Of a stretch of DNA of 28,182 nt, positions 7,620 through 16,728 are shown in pieces; positions within the stretch are counted from its first letter, which is position 1; each line of letters opens with the position of its first letter. The notes under the pieces are model-generated. The model had not been told where the DNA came from and did no database searches. It was given only the letters and a program-made list of their open reading frames with translations. This DNA comes from CAZTKP01 sp964614215. Its GTDB lineage: Bacteria; UBP6; UBA1177. Location: assembly GCA_964614215.1 (NCBI GenBank), contig CAZTKP010000015.1, positions 1-28,182 of the forward strand. Reading direction: 5' to 3'. Made by a program: the position numbers and the translations under genes.

Positions 7620-9301
7620 CAGTTATCCTCCTGAGTCCTGAGAAGCACTTCTTCCGGAGAGGTTATTCCTCTAATTGCTTTAAGCGCACCGTCCTCTCTG
7701 AGGTTAAGCATTCCGTTTGCCGCAGCGATCTTTCTGATATCTCCGGCATCCTGTCTGTTAACGACAGCTTTCCTAAGTTCATCATCCATCAGGACAAGTT
7801 CAAAGATGCCCGTTCTGCCTGTATATCCGGTATGAGCACAATCCTCACATCCGACAGCCTTATAAAAAGGATGATTCTTATATTCATCCGGATTAAGGCC
7901 CAGTTCTTCAAGAACAGTAGGCTCCGGGTAATAGACTTCTTTGCATTTTGTGCAGAGTTTTCTCACGAGTCGCTGGGCAAGAATTCCTACAACTGTCGAA
8001 GAGATAAGAAAAGGCTCTATTCCCATATCAATAAGTCGGGTGAAAGCCGTCGGAGCATCGTTTGTGTGAAGTGTCGAGAAAACAAGGTGACCGGTAAGAG
8101 ATGCGTTGATAGCGATATCTGCCGTCTCCTTGTCCCTGATCTCTCCGACCATGATTATATCGGGGTCCTGCCTGAGTATTGATCTCAGTCCACTCGCAAA
8201 GGTAAGTCCTATCTTCGAATTTATATGGATCTGGTTTATTCCCTTCAGCTGGTACTCAACAGGATCCTCTTCCGTAATTATCTTGACATCGGGAGAATTG
8301 ATCTCGGTAAGAGCAGAATAAAGCGTCGTTGTCTTACCACTTCCAGTAGGTCCTGTAACAAGAAAAATACCGTGTTTCATCTTTATGATCTTTCTCATCT
8401 TCTCAAGATCACCTTTCGTAAAACCACTATCATCAAGAGAAAGTCTCTGAGACCTTTTATCAAGAATACGGAGAACGACCGATTCACCGTGAACACTTGG
8501 AAGAGTAGATACACGGAAGTCAATATCGTTTCCTGCGATCTTAACTTTAATATTACCGTCCTGCGGGAGTCTCTTTTCCGAAATATTCAGACGACTCATG
8601 ATCTTGATTCTCGTAATAAGTCCCGCCTGAGCAGCTTTAGGAACTTTCTGCATAGGATAGAGTTTGCCATCCTTTCTAAACCTGACAATGACTTCATCTT
8701 CAAAAGATTCAAAGTGAATGTCACTCGCCTTTTCCTTAACTGCTTTTGCAATGGTGTTGTTCACAAAACGGATAATAGGAGCCTCATCGTTCGAATCGAT
8801 AAGGTCGGGAATAGCCATATCCTCCCCGGCCATATCCGCAAATTCTTCAGCGTTCAGAGATTCCTCGTCACTATCCATCTTACTGTACGCATGGTTTATA
8901 AGCTCTGTCATCTTTGAAGGAGGACAAAGGTAAGGAACAACATTTTTACGGTAGATCATAAAAAGCTGGTTCATCAAAAGCGGGTCTGTTTTCGTTATTA
9001 CAACATGAAGGTCATCGTCGAGACAGAGCGGCAGAGCTCCGAACTTTTTTGCAATGGATATCGGAAAATTACCGAGTATGTTAGGATCGACCTTCTTAAG
9101 AACCTCTTCGGATACAAGTTCAATGCCCAACTGATCACTGAGAACTTCAGTCAGCTTTTCATCACTGAGAAGTCCTTCTGCAACAAGGATCTCTCCTATA
9201 AGCCGATTGTCGGACTCCTGTATTTTCAAAGCTGTTTCCAGTTGCAGATCTTCAATATACTTCTTATCAAGAAGCATCTGTCCGATAAGTTTTCTGGTCA
9301 T
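7619..9301 (-). CDS. gspE: GspE, T2SS hexameric ATPase
   Basis: GspE powers pseudopilus assembly from the cytoplasmic face. Counting from ATG 9301 (560 residues), an N-terminal T2SSE_N domain (about 1-140) precedes the ATPase core: Walker A GPTGSGKT at 317-324, Asp box ITEEDPVEYQ near 342, Walker B DIIMVGEIRD at 381-390, His box HLVFSTLHTNDA at 405-416, and the tetracysteine zinc site at Cys 450, 453, 485 and 488. The four cysteines favour GspE/PilB over a retraction ATPase; the operon selects GspE. Two ATGs are possible: 9307 overlaps the gspD stop but has GGAG only one base away, whereas 9301 has it seven bases upstream, so 9301 is preferred. Confidence 0.96.
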   Translation of the reverse strand: MTRKLIGQMLLDKKYIEDLQLETALKIQESDNRLIGEILVAEGLLSDEKLTEVLSDQLGIELVSEEVLKKVDPNILGNFPISIAKKFGALPLCLDDDLHVVITKTDPLLMNQLFMIYRKNVVPYLCPPSKMTELINHAYSKMDSDEESLNAEEFADMAGEDMAIPDLIDSNDEAPIIRFVNNTIAKAVKEKASDIHFESFEDEVIVRFRKDGKLYPMQKVPKAAQAGLITRIKIMSRLNISEKRLPQDGNIKVKIAGNDIDFRVSTLPSVHGESVVLRILDKRSQRLSLDDSGFTKGDLEKMRKIIKMKHGIFLVTGPTGSGKTTTLYSALTEINSPDVKIITEEDPVEYQLKGINQIHINSKIGLTFASGLRSILRQDPDIIMVGEIRDKETADIAINASLTGHLVFSTLHTNDAPTAFTRLIDMGIEPFLISSTVVGILAQRLVRKLCTKCKEVYYPEPTVLEELGLNPDEYKNHPFYKAVGCEDCAHTGYTGRTGIFELVLMDDELRKAVVNRQDAGDIRKIAAANGMLNLREDGALKAIRGITSPEEVLLRTQEDN

Positions 9302-9303
9302 GA

Positions 9304-11841
9304 TCATTCTCCGTCAATTTCCGGAACGAGCTCGTCCTCTCTTTCTGAAAGATCTTCAAGATAGGAATCATTTTCCTTCAACTCAGGCTCCTTTTCCTTC
9401 TTAACTTTCTCCACTTCTCCATCCGGAGTAATAATGATCGGCTCATTGTTCACTTTGTTGGCCTCTATCCTGAGAAGCTCTTCTTTTTCCTTCTCATTTT
9501 CATCGTTGACAGCCTTAACAATTGCAAGGAGCGGACCTCTTTTCTTTTCAAGATACACACTTTCCTCAAAAGATTTTCTTCCACCGTAGAACTTCTTCTC
9601 GAACTCTTCCCTCTCTTCGATCTTTCTTTTAAGTATTCTGCTGAAATCCGCTTTACTTTCAATAACATGAGGCGTCAGAATAATAAGCAGATTAACCTTT
9701 TTCTTGACTGTTCTCTTATACTTGAAAAGTGCTCCAAGGACCGGAATATCACCAAGAATAGGAACCTTGTTTTCATAATCTGTTATAGAATCTTTCATCA
9801 ATCCACCGATAACTATTGTCTGTTCATTCTCGGCATTTATTATGGTCTTCGCCTGTCTTTTTGTCGTTCTGAAGCCGTACTGAGTCTGAGCTCCAAGTTC
9901 CGTAACCTCCTGATTTACTTCAAGAGTCATATACCCGCTCTCATTTATCTGAGGTTTTATCTTCAATTTTAAAGCAACGTCCTCTCTAGTATATGTAACA
10001 GTGCTTCCAGCCGTACCGCTGATTATATTTCCTGACGGGAACGGGATCGTTTCACCGACCGTGATCTCGGCTTCCTCGTTATCTGTTGTAAGAAGATGCG
10101 GTGTCGACATAACATTAACAGCGTTATCGCTCTTAGCAGCATTGAGAATTATTCCAAGAGACGGTATTCCATCGGTCAGAGAAAGTCCGGGAATACCTGA
10201 AGTTCCGGATATGTCCGGGCCCACCATACCTGCGACAGTACCTGGGACCATACTTGCATCAAGAGCTTTTCCGAAAAAGAGCGGGATACTTTCACCTGCG
10301 ACATCTACCTCCAAACCACCAGCTGTGTATGCATTTCCATACTCAAGGCTGTCATCGACATTAACCTCGAGAATTGCTGCCTCTACAAAGACCTGTTTTC
10401 TTCTGATATCAAGTTTCTCTATAACATTTTTCAGGTTTCTGAAGTCTTTAAGCGATGAAACAACAACAAGAGAATTTGTTGATTCATTGGCGGATATCTG
10501 GACTTCTCCTTCAAAGACATCGGCTCCTTTTTTGCTGTTCTTTCCGCTACTTCTCTTATTCTTGGAAAGGGTGTTCAGGGTTTTTACAAGGTCCTCAGAC
10601 TTTGCATTCTGAAGCTTTACAACATGTATCTCACCTTCACCCTCAACTTCTTTATCAATATTCTGAACTATCTGCATTAAAAGAGTATATATCTGCTTTG
10701 TACATAGAACTATGAGCTGCTCACTTCTCTCATCAGCAACAAGGTGAAGGTACATATCCTCACCGTCTATTCCCTCTTCTTCTCCGGCAGCTTTATTGTT
10801 CTTCATGCTTTTGGGCGTAGGAAGTCTTTTCTTTCCGCCGACTCCTGTTATCTGGGGGGTATTGTCACCACTGCTTTTCTTTGATCTTCTCTTCTTTTTC
10901 TTAAAATCTTTAAAAATGTCGTCTATGATCTTCTTTGCATCACTTGCATCGACATATTTCAATTTTAGAAAATACAGCTTCGCAGAATCTGATTCAGAAG
11001 GCTGGTCAAGCTGTTCAATTATTGTTCTCATTTTTCTAATATTGGCAGAATAGTCGATCAGTATGAGTGTCGAATCGTCAAAAACCTGCTGAGTTCCACC
11101 TTTATCTGCAAATATCTTAAGAACTTTATTCATATCGTTCGCATCAACATGCTTAAACTTGATAATAGTCGCAACCATCTGAAATCTATCCGGAGTATTT
11201 GTTCCTTTATAGATGGGAATTCTAAGTCCGGGAATATACTTCTCTTTCTCAATGACCATAAACTTTCCCTCAGGCACTACGCTGTAATGATTAAGCGCAA
11301 GAAGTGCAAGAAAGGTATTGTAAGCCTCCCTGATAGTAACCTTCTGAGGAGCCATCAATGTCACTTTAGCTTTGCTGAGATTGTCTGTAATTATGAAATT
11401 CTTATTCATTAGTTCTGAAAAAGTCTTCACAACATTTATCAGCTCCTCATCTTCAAAATCAAGTTTGATCTTGGTATTAAGATCAAGCGGAGCCATATGT
11501 TTCACCTCTACTTTCACTTCTTCCTTTTCATCCTTTCCTGCATTTTCAGGATCTTTTTCCCTGTCAAGGATCGTTTTTCTTCTAGGAGGAGTTACTGTTC
11601 TTACCTTCGGTGATTTACCCGGACTTTCTCTCTTCACATCATCTTCATCCTTTTCCTTTTTAGCTTCCTTACTGTCTTTTTTCAGGTTAACCTTTTTCAG
11701 GTTCGGCTTAAATTTGCTCTTTAAACCTTTTATCCTCTTGTTAATGTTGACGGGCATCTTTACATCCCTCTCCTCCTCCGCGTAAACACCTGTGAAGAGC
11801 AGAATGCAGATAACTAGAAAAGCTGTTTTCACTGGATACAT
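9304..11841 (-). CDS. gspD: GspD, outer-membrane secretin of T2SS
   Basis: The 845-residue protein has a Sec signal peptide (residues 1-21, ending TGVYA), then a Lys/Glu-rich stretch (about 25-115) that is unusual, the N0 domain (about 122-212, with EELINVVKTFSELMNKNFI), N1 (about 220-282), N2 (about 288-398, with a basic insertion KDFKKKKRRSKKSS), N3 (about 405-482) and the secretin pore domain (about 483-730), with VIGGLMKDS and VPILGDIPVLGALFKYK as family signatures. GspD forms the outer-membrane gate. The last 115 residues are a highly charged tail ending in acidic residues, where a pilotin-binding S domain would sit in other species. The start has GGAGA five bases upstream, 9 bp after gspC. 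Confidence 0.96.
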   Translation of the reverse strand: MYPVKTAFLVICILLFTGVYAEEERDVKMPVNINKRIKGLKSKFKPNLKKVNLKKDSKEAKKEKDEDDVKRESPGKSPKVRTVTPPRRKTILDREKDPENAGKDEKEEVKVEVKHMAPLDLNTKIKLDFEDEELINVVKTFSELMNKNFIITDNLSKAKVTLMAPQKVTIREAYNTFLALLALNHYSVVPEGKFMVIEKEKYIPGLRIPIYKGTNTPDRFQMVATIIKFKHVDANDMNKVLKIFADKGGTQQVFDDSTLILIDYSANIRKMRTIIEQLDQPSESDSAKLYFLKLKYVDASDAKKIIDDIFKDFKKKKRRSKKSSGDNTPQITGVGGKKRLPTPKSMKNNKAAGEEEGIDGEDMYLHLVADERSEQLIVLCTKQIYTLLMQIVQNIDKEVEGEGEIHVVKLQNAKSEDLVKTLNTLSKNKRSSGKNSKKGADVFEGEVQISANESTNSLVVVSSLKDFRNLKNVIEKLDIRRKQVFVEAAILEVNVDDSLEYGNAYTAGGLEVDVAGESIPLFFGKALDASMVPGTVAGMVGPDISGTSGIPGLSLTDGIPSLGIILNAAKSDNAVNVMSTPHLLTTDNEEAEITVGETIPFPSGNIISGTAGSTVTYTREDVALKLKIKPQINESGYMTLEVNQEVTELGAQTQYGFRTTKRQAKTIINAENEQTIVIGGLMKDSITDYENKVPILGDIPVLGALFKYKRTVKKKVNLLIILTPHVIESKADFSRILKRKIEEREEFEKKFYGGRKSFEESVYLEKKRGPLLAIVKAVNDENEKEKEELLRIEANKVNNEPIIITPDGEVEKVKKEKEPELKENDSYLEDLSEREDELVPEIDGE

Positions 11842-11850
11842 TGTAGTCTC

Positions 11851-12819
11851 CTATTCTATTGTATATTCTAAAGTTTCATTCTGTCCGCGTCTCTTTATCT
11901 CCAGCGATAATTTGGACGCACTCTGAAGTCTGGAATAAGCCTCAAGTGCCTTGTCAGGACTTGAAAGTTCAATTCCGTTTATTGATTTGATGATATCTCC
12001 GTTCACGATACCTATCTTTCTGTAAAGACTGTCCTTTTTTATTGAAAAGACTTTAAAGCCCTTCTCCTTTCTGGCAGGAATTATCCTTGCCTGTCTTGCA
12101 AGAGCATTAAGATTTCCAGTCAGTTTCATCAGATCTGACCTCTTCAGAACATACTGGTTCTCTCCGACCTTCCTTACTTCAAGCCCATCCTCTTCTTCTG
12201 CTGCCGCGCGTCTTGGAGAAGCTGGTGTCTCGACTGGACCGGACTTTGATTCACCGACTCCTTCTCCGAGACATTTAATACCACTTTGAGTTTTAAGAAT
12301 AACAAAATTTCTCCAGACAAGCTCAAGAGAGATATTATCTTTTACGATAGATCCCACCTGAGTAATGTAAACCTCGGCAGTTCTACCTTTTCCATCTTTT
12401 AGAATTGCAACGGACTTATCCATTTCTTCGGCTACAACTGTTCCACTTATCTCCAGGTCACTCATTGCCGGACATTTTCCCGGATTTTCGAAATAAAAAA
12501 GAATATCGCCCCTGTTCACTTCAGGAACTTCATTTTCTTCCGCTACATTTCCAACCTGGGACTCAGTTAAGGTGATCGCCCTCTTCTGAGCATCAAAAAT
12601 GTTATTTGAAGCAACAGAACTGCTGTTCTTACCAAAATAAAAACTTTCGCTCTGATCTTTCTTCATGCCTTCGTCACTATCTTTGTAGTAGCTTTTCCCG
12701 ATAGGAACAAAGACCTGCGCATCTTTAACAAGAAAATTTACGGCAAATCCCAAACTTGAGGCTACTGCAAGGGATATTGAAATAAATAATCCAAAATTGA
12801 GAATCATTCTGCTTTTCAT
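11851..12819 (-). CDS. gspC: GspC, inner-membrane protein linking the secretin to the platform (PDZ type)
   Basis: From ATG at 12819 the product is 322 residues: an N-terminal membrane anchor (about residues 5-30, NFGLFISISLAVASSLGFAV), a periplasmic linker, an HR-like domain (about 95-190), and a C-terminal PDZ domain over the last 75 residues with IGIVNGDIIKSINGIEL. GspC contacts the N0 domain of GspD and GspL/M and influences cargo selection. A TTG at 12846 would add nine residues, but ATG 12819 follows GAGGAATCGGAGAAC and directly precedes the basic residues before the anchor. It is the first gene of the T2SS operon and ends 9 bp before gspD. Confidence 0.88.
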   Translation of the reverse strand: MKSRMILNFGLFISISLAVASSLGFAVNFLVKDAQVFVPIGKSYYKDSDEGMKKDQSESFYFGKNSSSVASNNIFDAQKRAITLTESQVGNVAEENEVPEVNRGDILFYFENPGKCPAMSDLEISGTVVAEEMDKSVAILKDGKGRTAEVYITQVGSIVKDNISLELVWRNFVILKTQSGIKCLGEGVGESKSGPVETPASPRRAAAEEEDGLEVRKVGENQYVLKRSDLMKLTGNLNALARQARIIPARKEKGFKVFSIKKDSLYRKIGIVNGDIIKSINGIELSSPDKALEAYSRLQSASKLSLEIKRRGQNETLEYTIE

Positions 12820-12921
12820 GTTCTCCGATTCCTCAATAAACAACAAAAATCATGTGTATGATGCAATTTTCATACCAACAAATTACATTAGTTTTATTAG
12901 CAACTTACAGACAAAAACCTT

Positions 12922-12950
12922 TGACAATTAGGCAAATTGCCATAATGACA
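12922..12950. promoter_or_regulatory. Imperfect dyad upstream of gspC (possible operator)
   Basis: A 29-bp dyad centred at 12936 has the perfect core GGCAA-A-TTGCC (12931-12941) and outer arms that match at further positions (TGACA at one end, TGTCA when read from the other). It lies about 100 bp upstream of the gspC start in the only upstream sequence visible before the gap. No T-run follows, so it is not a typical terminator. A regulator-binding role is inference. Confidence 0.3.
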
Positions 12951-12956
12951 GGCATT

Positions 12957-13056
12957 NNNNNNNNNNNNNNNNNNNNNNNNNNNNNNNNNNNNNNNNNNNN
13001 NNNNNNNNNNNNNNNNNNNNNNNNNNNNNNNNNNNNNNNNNNNNNNNNNNNNNNNN
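12957..13056. other. Assembly gap (100 N) at the groEL 3' end
   Basis: Exactly 100 N, a conventional placeholder for a gap of unknown length. It starts right after the Gly-Gly-Met repeat at the C-terminus of GroEL. The groEL stop codon, any terminator and part of the region upstream of gspC are hidden here, and direct adjacency of groEL and gspC is not shown. Confidence 0.99.
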
Positions 13057-14675
13057 CCGCCCATGCCGCCCATTGCAGGAGCAGGAGCATCGTCTTTCGG
13101 AGATTCAACGATAACAGCTTCAGTTGTAAGAAGTGTTGAAGCAATACTTGCAGCGTTAAGAAGAGCGTTCTTGGTAACTTTTGTAGGATCGATGATTCCG
13201 CCTTCTATCATGTTCTTGTATTCACCTTTTGCAGCATCAAAACCGAAACCTTCATCGTTATTATTGACGATAGTGTTGATTACGATACTTCCGTCAACAC
13301 CAGCATTTTCAGCGATCTGACGGATTGGAGCTTCAAGAGCTTTTGCGATGATCTCGATTCCGACTTTTTCATCATCGTTTTCAGCTTCAACTTTCTCAAG
13401 AACATCTTTGCAGCGCAGAAGAACTGTTCCGCCACCTGCAACGATACCTTCTTCCACAGCAGCTCTTGTTGCGTGAAGTGCGTCATCAACTCTGTCTTTC
13501 TTTTCCTTCATCTCAACTTCTGTTGCTGCACCTACGTTGATAACTGCAACACCGCCTGCAAGCTTGGCAAGTCTTTCCTGAAGTTTCTCCTTATCGTAAT
13601 CTGATGTGCTTTCTTCAATATGAGCCTTGATCTGAGCAACTCTTGCCTTAATTGCAGCTTCGTCTCCGGCACCGTCAACGATCGTTGTGTTTTCCTTATC
13701 AATAACAACTCTCTTTGCTGTTCCGAGCATCTGAACTGTTGTGTTCTCAAGCTGTTTGCCGATCTCTTCGCTGATGAATTCTCCGCCTGTGAGAATTGCG
13801 ATATCCTCAAGCATGGCCTTTCTTCTGTCACCGAATCCCGGAGCTTTTACAGCTGCGATATTAAGAACGCCTCTGAGCTTATTTACAACGAGTGTTGCAA
13901 GCGCTTCGCCTTCAACGTCCTCAGCAATGATGAGGAGAGGTTTTCCGTGCTGCGAAACGCCTTCAAGCAGAGGAACAAGGTCTTTAAGGCTTGTTATCTT
14001 CTTATCGAAAACAAGGATAAAAGGATTGTCCATCTCAACGAGCATCTTCTCAGCGTTTGTAACAAAGTAAGGACTGAGATATCCGCGGTCGAACTGCATA
14101 CCTTCAACTGTCTCAAGGTATGTCTCCATTCCTTTAGCTTCTTCAACTGTGATAACGCCTTCTTTTCCAACTTTATCCATCGCTTCGGCGATGATCTTTC
14201 CAATTTCCTTATCGTTGTTCGCTGAAATGCTTCCAACGCTTGCGATCTCATCAAATGTTGAGATCTTCTTTGTGATGGAATCAAGTTTTTCAACTACTGC
14301 TGCGGCAGCCTTGTCAATTCCTCTCTTAAGCATGATCGGGCTGTATCCTGCTGTAACGTATTTGAAACCGTCACGGATAATTGCCTGAGCGAGAACTGTA
14401 GCTGTTGTTGTTCCGTCACCTGCGATGTCACTTGTCTTTGAAGCAACTTCCTTAACAAGCTGTGCACCTATGTTCTCAACCTTATCTTCAACTTCGATCT
14501 CTTTTGCAACGGTTACACCGTCTTTTGTGATCTTAGGTGCACCGAAAGATTTCTCTATTGCCACGTTACGGCCTTTGGGTCCGAGTGTTATCTTAACTGT
14601 GTCTGCAAGTTTGTTAACACCCTTGAGTATTCTTGATTTTGCTTCGTGATCAAAGTAAATATTTTTTGCGGTCAT
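13057..14675 (-). CDS. groEL: GroEL, 60-kDa chaperonin (last residues lost in the gap)
   Basis: About 539 residues are visible of a protein that is normally 540-550 long. It begins MTAKNIYFDHEAKSRILKG and carries the nucleotide-binding LGPKGRNV and AGDGTTTATVLAQ, the apical domain, and the signature AAVEEGIVAGGGTVLL. The sequence ends in DDAPAPAMGGMGG, the start of the usual Gly-Gly-Met tail, so only a few residues and the stop lie in the gap. GroEL folds cytoplasmic proteins in an ATP-driven cage capped by GroES. It follows groES by 32 bp with GGAGA upstream of the ATG, forming a standard groESL operon. Confidence 0.98.
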
Positions 14676-14707
14676 TTTTCTCTCCTATTTAATTTAAGTT
14701 ATTAATT

Positions 14708-14995
14708 TTATTCAACAACTGCAAGAATATCATCTTCTCTTAAGATAAGATGTTCCGCACCGTCTATCTTAACTTCTGTTCCACTGTACTTGCTGAAAAG
14801 GATCTTGTCTCCTTCTACAACCTGCATCTTCTGACGCTCACCGTTATCCATCATTTTTCCAAGACCGACTGCAATAACTTCAGCTTCGATCGGCTTTTCC
14901 TTTGCAGCATCAGGAATTATGATTCCGCCCTTTGTCTTTGTTTCGCTCTCTACTCTCTTAACGATAACTCTGTCATTCAATGGTCTGAGTTTCAT
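14708..14995 (-). CDS. groES: GroES, 10-kDa co-chaperonin
   Basis: The 95-residue product starts MKLRPLNDRVIVKRVE and has the mobile loop (ETKTKGGIIIPDAAKEKPIE), the GDKILFSKYSGTEVKIDG segment and the end LREDDILAVVE, all typical of GroES. It caps the GroEL cage as a heptamer. The ATG has a strong GGAGGAG site, is first in the groESL transcript, and is preceded by a clear promoter and an inverted repeat (15036-15091). Confidence 0.98.
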   Translation of the reverse strand: MKLRPLNDRVIVKRVESETKTKGGIIIPDAAKEKPIEAEVIAVGLGKMMDNGERQKMQVVEGDKILFSKYSGTEVKIDGAEHLILREDDILAVVE

Positions 14996-15035
14996 TGTCT
15001 CCTCCTATAAAAAAGTTAAGTAAAATTAACGTTTC

Positions 15036-15051
15036 AGTGTCTACAGACACT
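15036..15051. promoter_or_regulatory. Perfect inverted repeat at the groES transcription start (candidate operator)
   Basis: AGTGTCT-AC-AGACACT has 7-bp perfect arms and a 2-bp centre. It begins a few bases downstream of the transcription start predicted from the groES promoter, in the 5' leader. The position fits a repressor operator. It is not the CIRCE element (TTAGCACTC-N9-GAGTGCTAA), so HrcA control is not supported by this site. Confidence 0.5.
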
Positions 15052-15062
15052 TCGAACACGGG

Positions 15063-15091
15063 TATATATAAGCATTAAATTTTAGAGTCAA
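15063..15091 (-). promoter_or_regulatory. Sigma-70-type promoter of groESL
   Basis: On the minus strand TTGACT (15086-15091) and TATATA (15063-15068) are separated by 17 bp, a near-consensus housekeeping promoter. The predicted start is near 15055, giving a leader of about 60 bases before the groES ATG. The -35 box contains the TGA stop codon of gpmI. Confidence 0.7.
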
Positions 15092-16635
15092 GACGAGGGT
15101 GAGAAAAAATTTTTAAACAGGACTTTTCCTGTCATTTCTTTTGGAATTTCTATGTTCATGATCTTTAGTATTGTCGGGGCGATGTCAGCGAGTTTACCTT
15201 TATGAAGTTCTGTGACGGGATAGTTGGCGATCACGAACGGGACTGGATTGGTTGTGTGTGCCGTGTGAGGTGAATTTGTCGTGTCATCGAACATCTGCTC
15301 GCTGTTTCCATGATCTGCGGTGAGAAGGACTGCTCTGTCTTCCTCCTTTGCTTTCTCAAGGATCTTTCCGACACATTCATCTACTGCTTCAATCGCCTTT
15401 ACTGCTGCGCTCATAACTCCGGTGTGTCCGACCATATCAGGGTTTGCAAAGTTAAGAACGACGAGGTCGTATTTTTCAATATTTTCAAGCAGTTGATCTG
15501 TAACTTCGTAGGCGCTCATCTCCGGTTTAAGGTCGTATGTCTCAACTTTTGGAGATGGAACAAGGATTCTCTCCTCGCCGTCAAAAACACTTTCCTTTCC
15601 ACCGTTAAAAAAGAATGTTACATGAGCATATTTTTCAGTTTCAGCAATTCTCAGCTGAGTTTTTCCGCTCTTACTGATAACTTCTCCGAGAATATTAACG
15701 AGCTTTTCCTGGTCGTAGAGAACTTTAAATGGAAAATCCGCACGGTATCTTGTCATTGTCGAATACGAACAGAATTTCACTCTCTTTTTTCTCTCAAATC
15801 CGTCAAAATCATCAAAAGTGAGCGCTATTGAAAGTTCTCTTGCTCTGTCTGATCTGAAGTTAAAAAAAACAGCTGCATCACCGTCTTTCATCGTTCCGAC
15901 CGCATTACCGTTTTCATCCTTTATCACCGTGGGTTTAACGAACTCGTCGTTTTCATCTCTCTCGTAAGCCTTTTCAACTGCTTCAAGTCCTGTTGCAGCT
16001 TCTAGTCCTTCACTCAAAACAAGTGCGTTATAAGCAAGCTCAACTCTCTGCCAGCGGTTATCTCTATCCATTGCGTAGAATCTACCAGAAACAGTTCCGA
16101 TCTTCCCGAGACCTTCATCATTCATCTTCTTTTCAAGATCACGGATATAGTTTACAGCACTTCTTGGAGGTGTGTCTCTGCCGTCAAGAAAACAGTGGAG
16201 AACAACTTCAATTCCTTCTTTTTTACCAAATTCTAAAAGTGCGTGGAGATGATCCATGGAACTGTGAACACCACCTGGAGAAACAAGTCCCATGAGATGA
16301 AGCTTTCCGCCACATTCCTTAATCTTTTCAGATATTTGGAGCAGAACCGGATTTGTAAAGAAGTCACCGTCTTTTATGGACTTATCGATCTTTGTAAGAT
16401 CCTGATAGACCACTCTTCCCGCACCGATATTCATGTGACCGACCTCACTGTTTCCCATCTGTCCTTCAGGAAGTCCCACAGCAAGACCTGAACCGTTAAG
16501 CTCAGTAGAAGGGTTTTCAGCAAAAAGTCTATCAATATTAGGCTTATTCGCCATTTTCACAGCATTGAAACTATCGTCTTTTCTAACTCCGAAACCATCA
16601 AGAATTACAAGTATCGCTCTTTTTCCAGTTGTCAT
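15088..16635 (-). CDS. gpmI: GpmI, cofactor-independent (2,3-bisphosphoglycerate-independent) phosphoglycerate mutase
   Basis: The enzyme interconverts 3- and 2-phosphoglycerate in glycolysis and gluconeogenesis using two Mn ions. From ATG 16635 it is 515 residues, the usual length. Visible motifs are AILVILDGFG at the N-terminus (metal-binding Asp), the catalytic-serine motif MGNSEVGHMNIGAGR, substrate-binding HCFLDGRDTPPRSA, NFANPDMVGHTG and LLTADHGNSEQM with HTAHTTNPVPFV near the C-terminus. The frame is open upstream to a GTG at 16671 and ATGs at 16647 and 16638 are alternatives; 16635 has GGAG six bases upstream and places LDGFG at the normal distance from the start. The stop codon lies in the groES -35 box. 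Confidence 0.95.
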   Translation of the reverse strand: MTTGKRAILVILDGFGVRKDDSFNAVKMANKPNIDRLFAENPSTELNGSGLAVGLPEGQMGNSEVGHMNIGAGRVVYQDLTKIDKSIKDGDFFTNPVLLQISEKIKECGGKLHLMGLVSPGGVHSSMDHLHALLEFGKKEGIEVVLHCFLDGRDTPPRSAVNYIRDLEKKMNDEGLGKIGTVSGRFYAMDRDNRWQRVELAYNALVLSEGLEAATGLEAVEKAYERDENDEFVKPTVIKDENGNAVGTMKDGDAAVFFNFRSDRARELSIALTFDDFDGFERKKRVKFCSYSTMTRYRADFPFKVLYDQEKLVNILGEVISKSGKTQLRIAETEKYAHVTFFFNGGKESVFDGEERILVPSPKVETYDLKPEMSAYEVTDQLLENIEKYDLVVLNFANPDMVGHTGVMSAAVKAIEAVDECVGKILEKAKEEDRAVLLTADHGNSEQMFDDTTNSPHTAHTTNPVPFVIANYPVTELHKGKLADIAPTILKIMNIEIPKEMTGKVLFKNFFSPSS

Positions 16636-16661
16636 CATCTTCTCCATTAAAAAACCTGTGA

Positions 16662-16690
16662 ACTTTAACACAAGTGAACTCTATTGTCGA
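16662..16690 (-). promoter_or_regulatory. Candidate promoter for gpmI
   Basis: TCGACA (16685-16690) and TAAAGT (16662-16667) are spaced by 17 bp on the minus strand, in the short space between the preceding lipoprotein gene and gpmI. The start would fall near 16655, leaving a leader of about 20 bases with the GGAG site. The boxes are imperfect, so this is tentative. Confidence 0.35.
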
Positions 16691-16728
16691 GAGGAAAAGG
16701 TAGTTTAAAGAATGTCACTGAAATAAAA

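Noticed and set aside
8225..8917. Plus-strand ORF of 230 residues inside gspE
   Set aside because: It is antisense to a fully recognisable ATPase and its translation shows no domain or start signal.
10001..10612. Plus-strand ORF of 203 residues inside gspD
   Set aside because: A Ser/Leu-rich antisense shadow of the secretin gene.
12921..12947. Plus-strand TTGACA followed by CATAAT as a promoter
   Set aside because: The spacing is about 14 bp, too short, and it would read into groEL antisense.
12820..12956. Sigma-54 or strong sigma-70 promoter for gspC
   Set aside because: A TGGCA and a TTGC are adjacent without the needed spacing, and the best sigma-70 pairs on the minus strand have poor -10 boxes.
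12852..13139. Plus-strand ORF spanning the N run
   Set aside because: It is open only because N is translated as X; there is no coding evidence on either side.
13620..14225. Plus-strand ORF of 201 residues inside groEL
   Set aside because: Antisense shadow of a highly conserved chaperonin gene.
14996..15087. CIRCE element upstream of groES
   Set aside because: No TTAGCACTC or GAGTGCTAA half-site is present; only the unrelated AGTGTCT repeat is seen.
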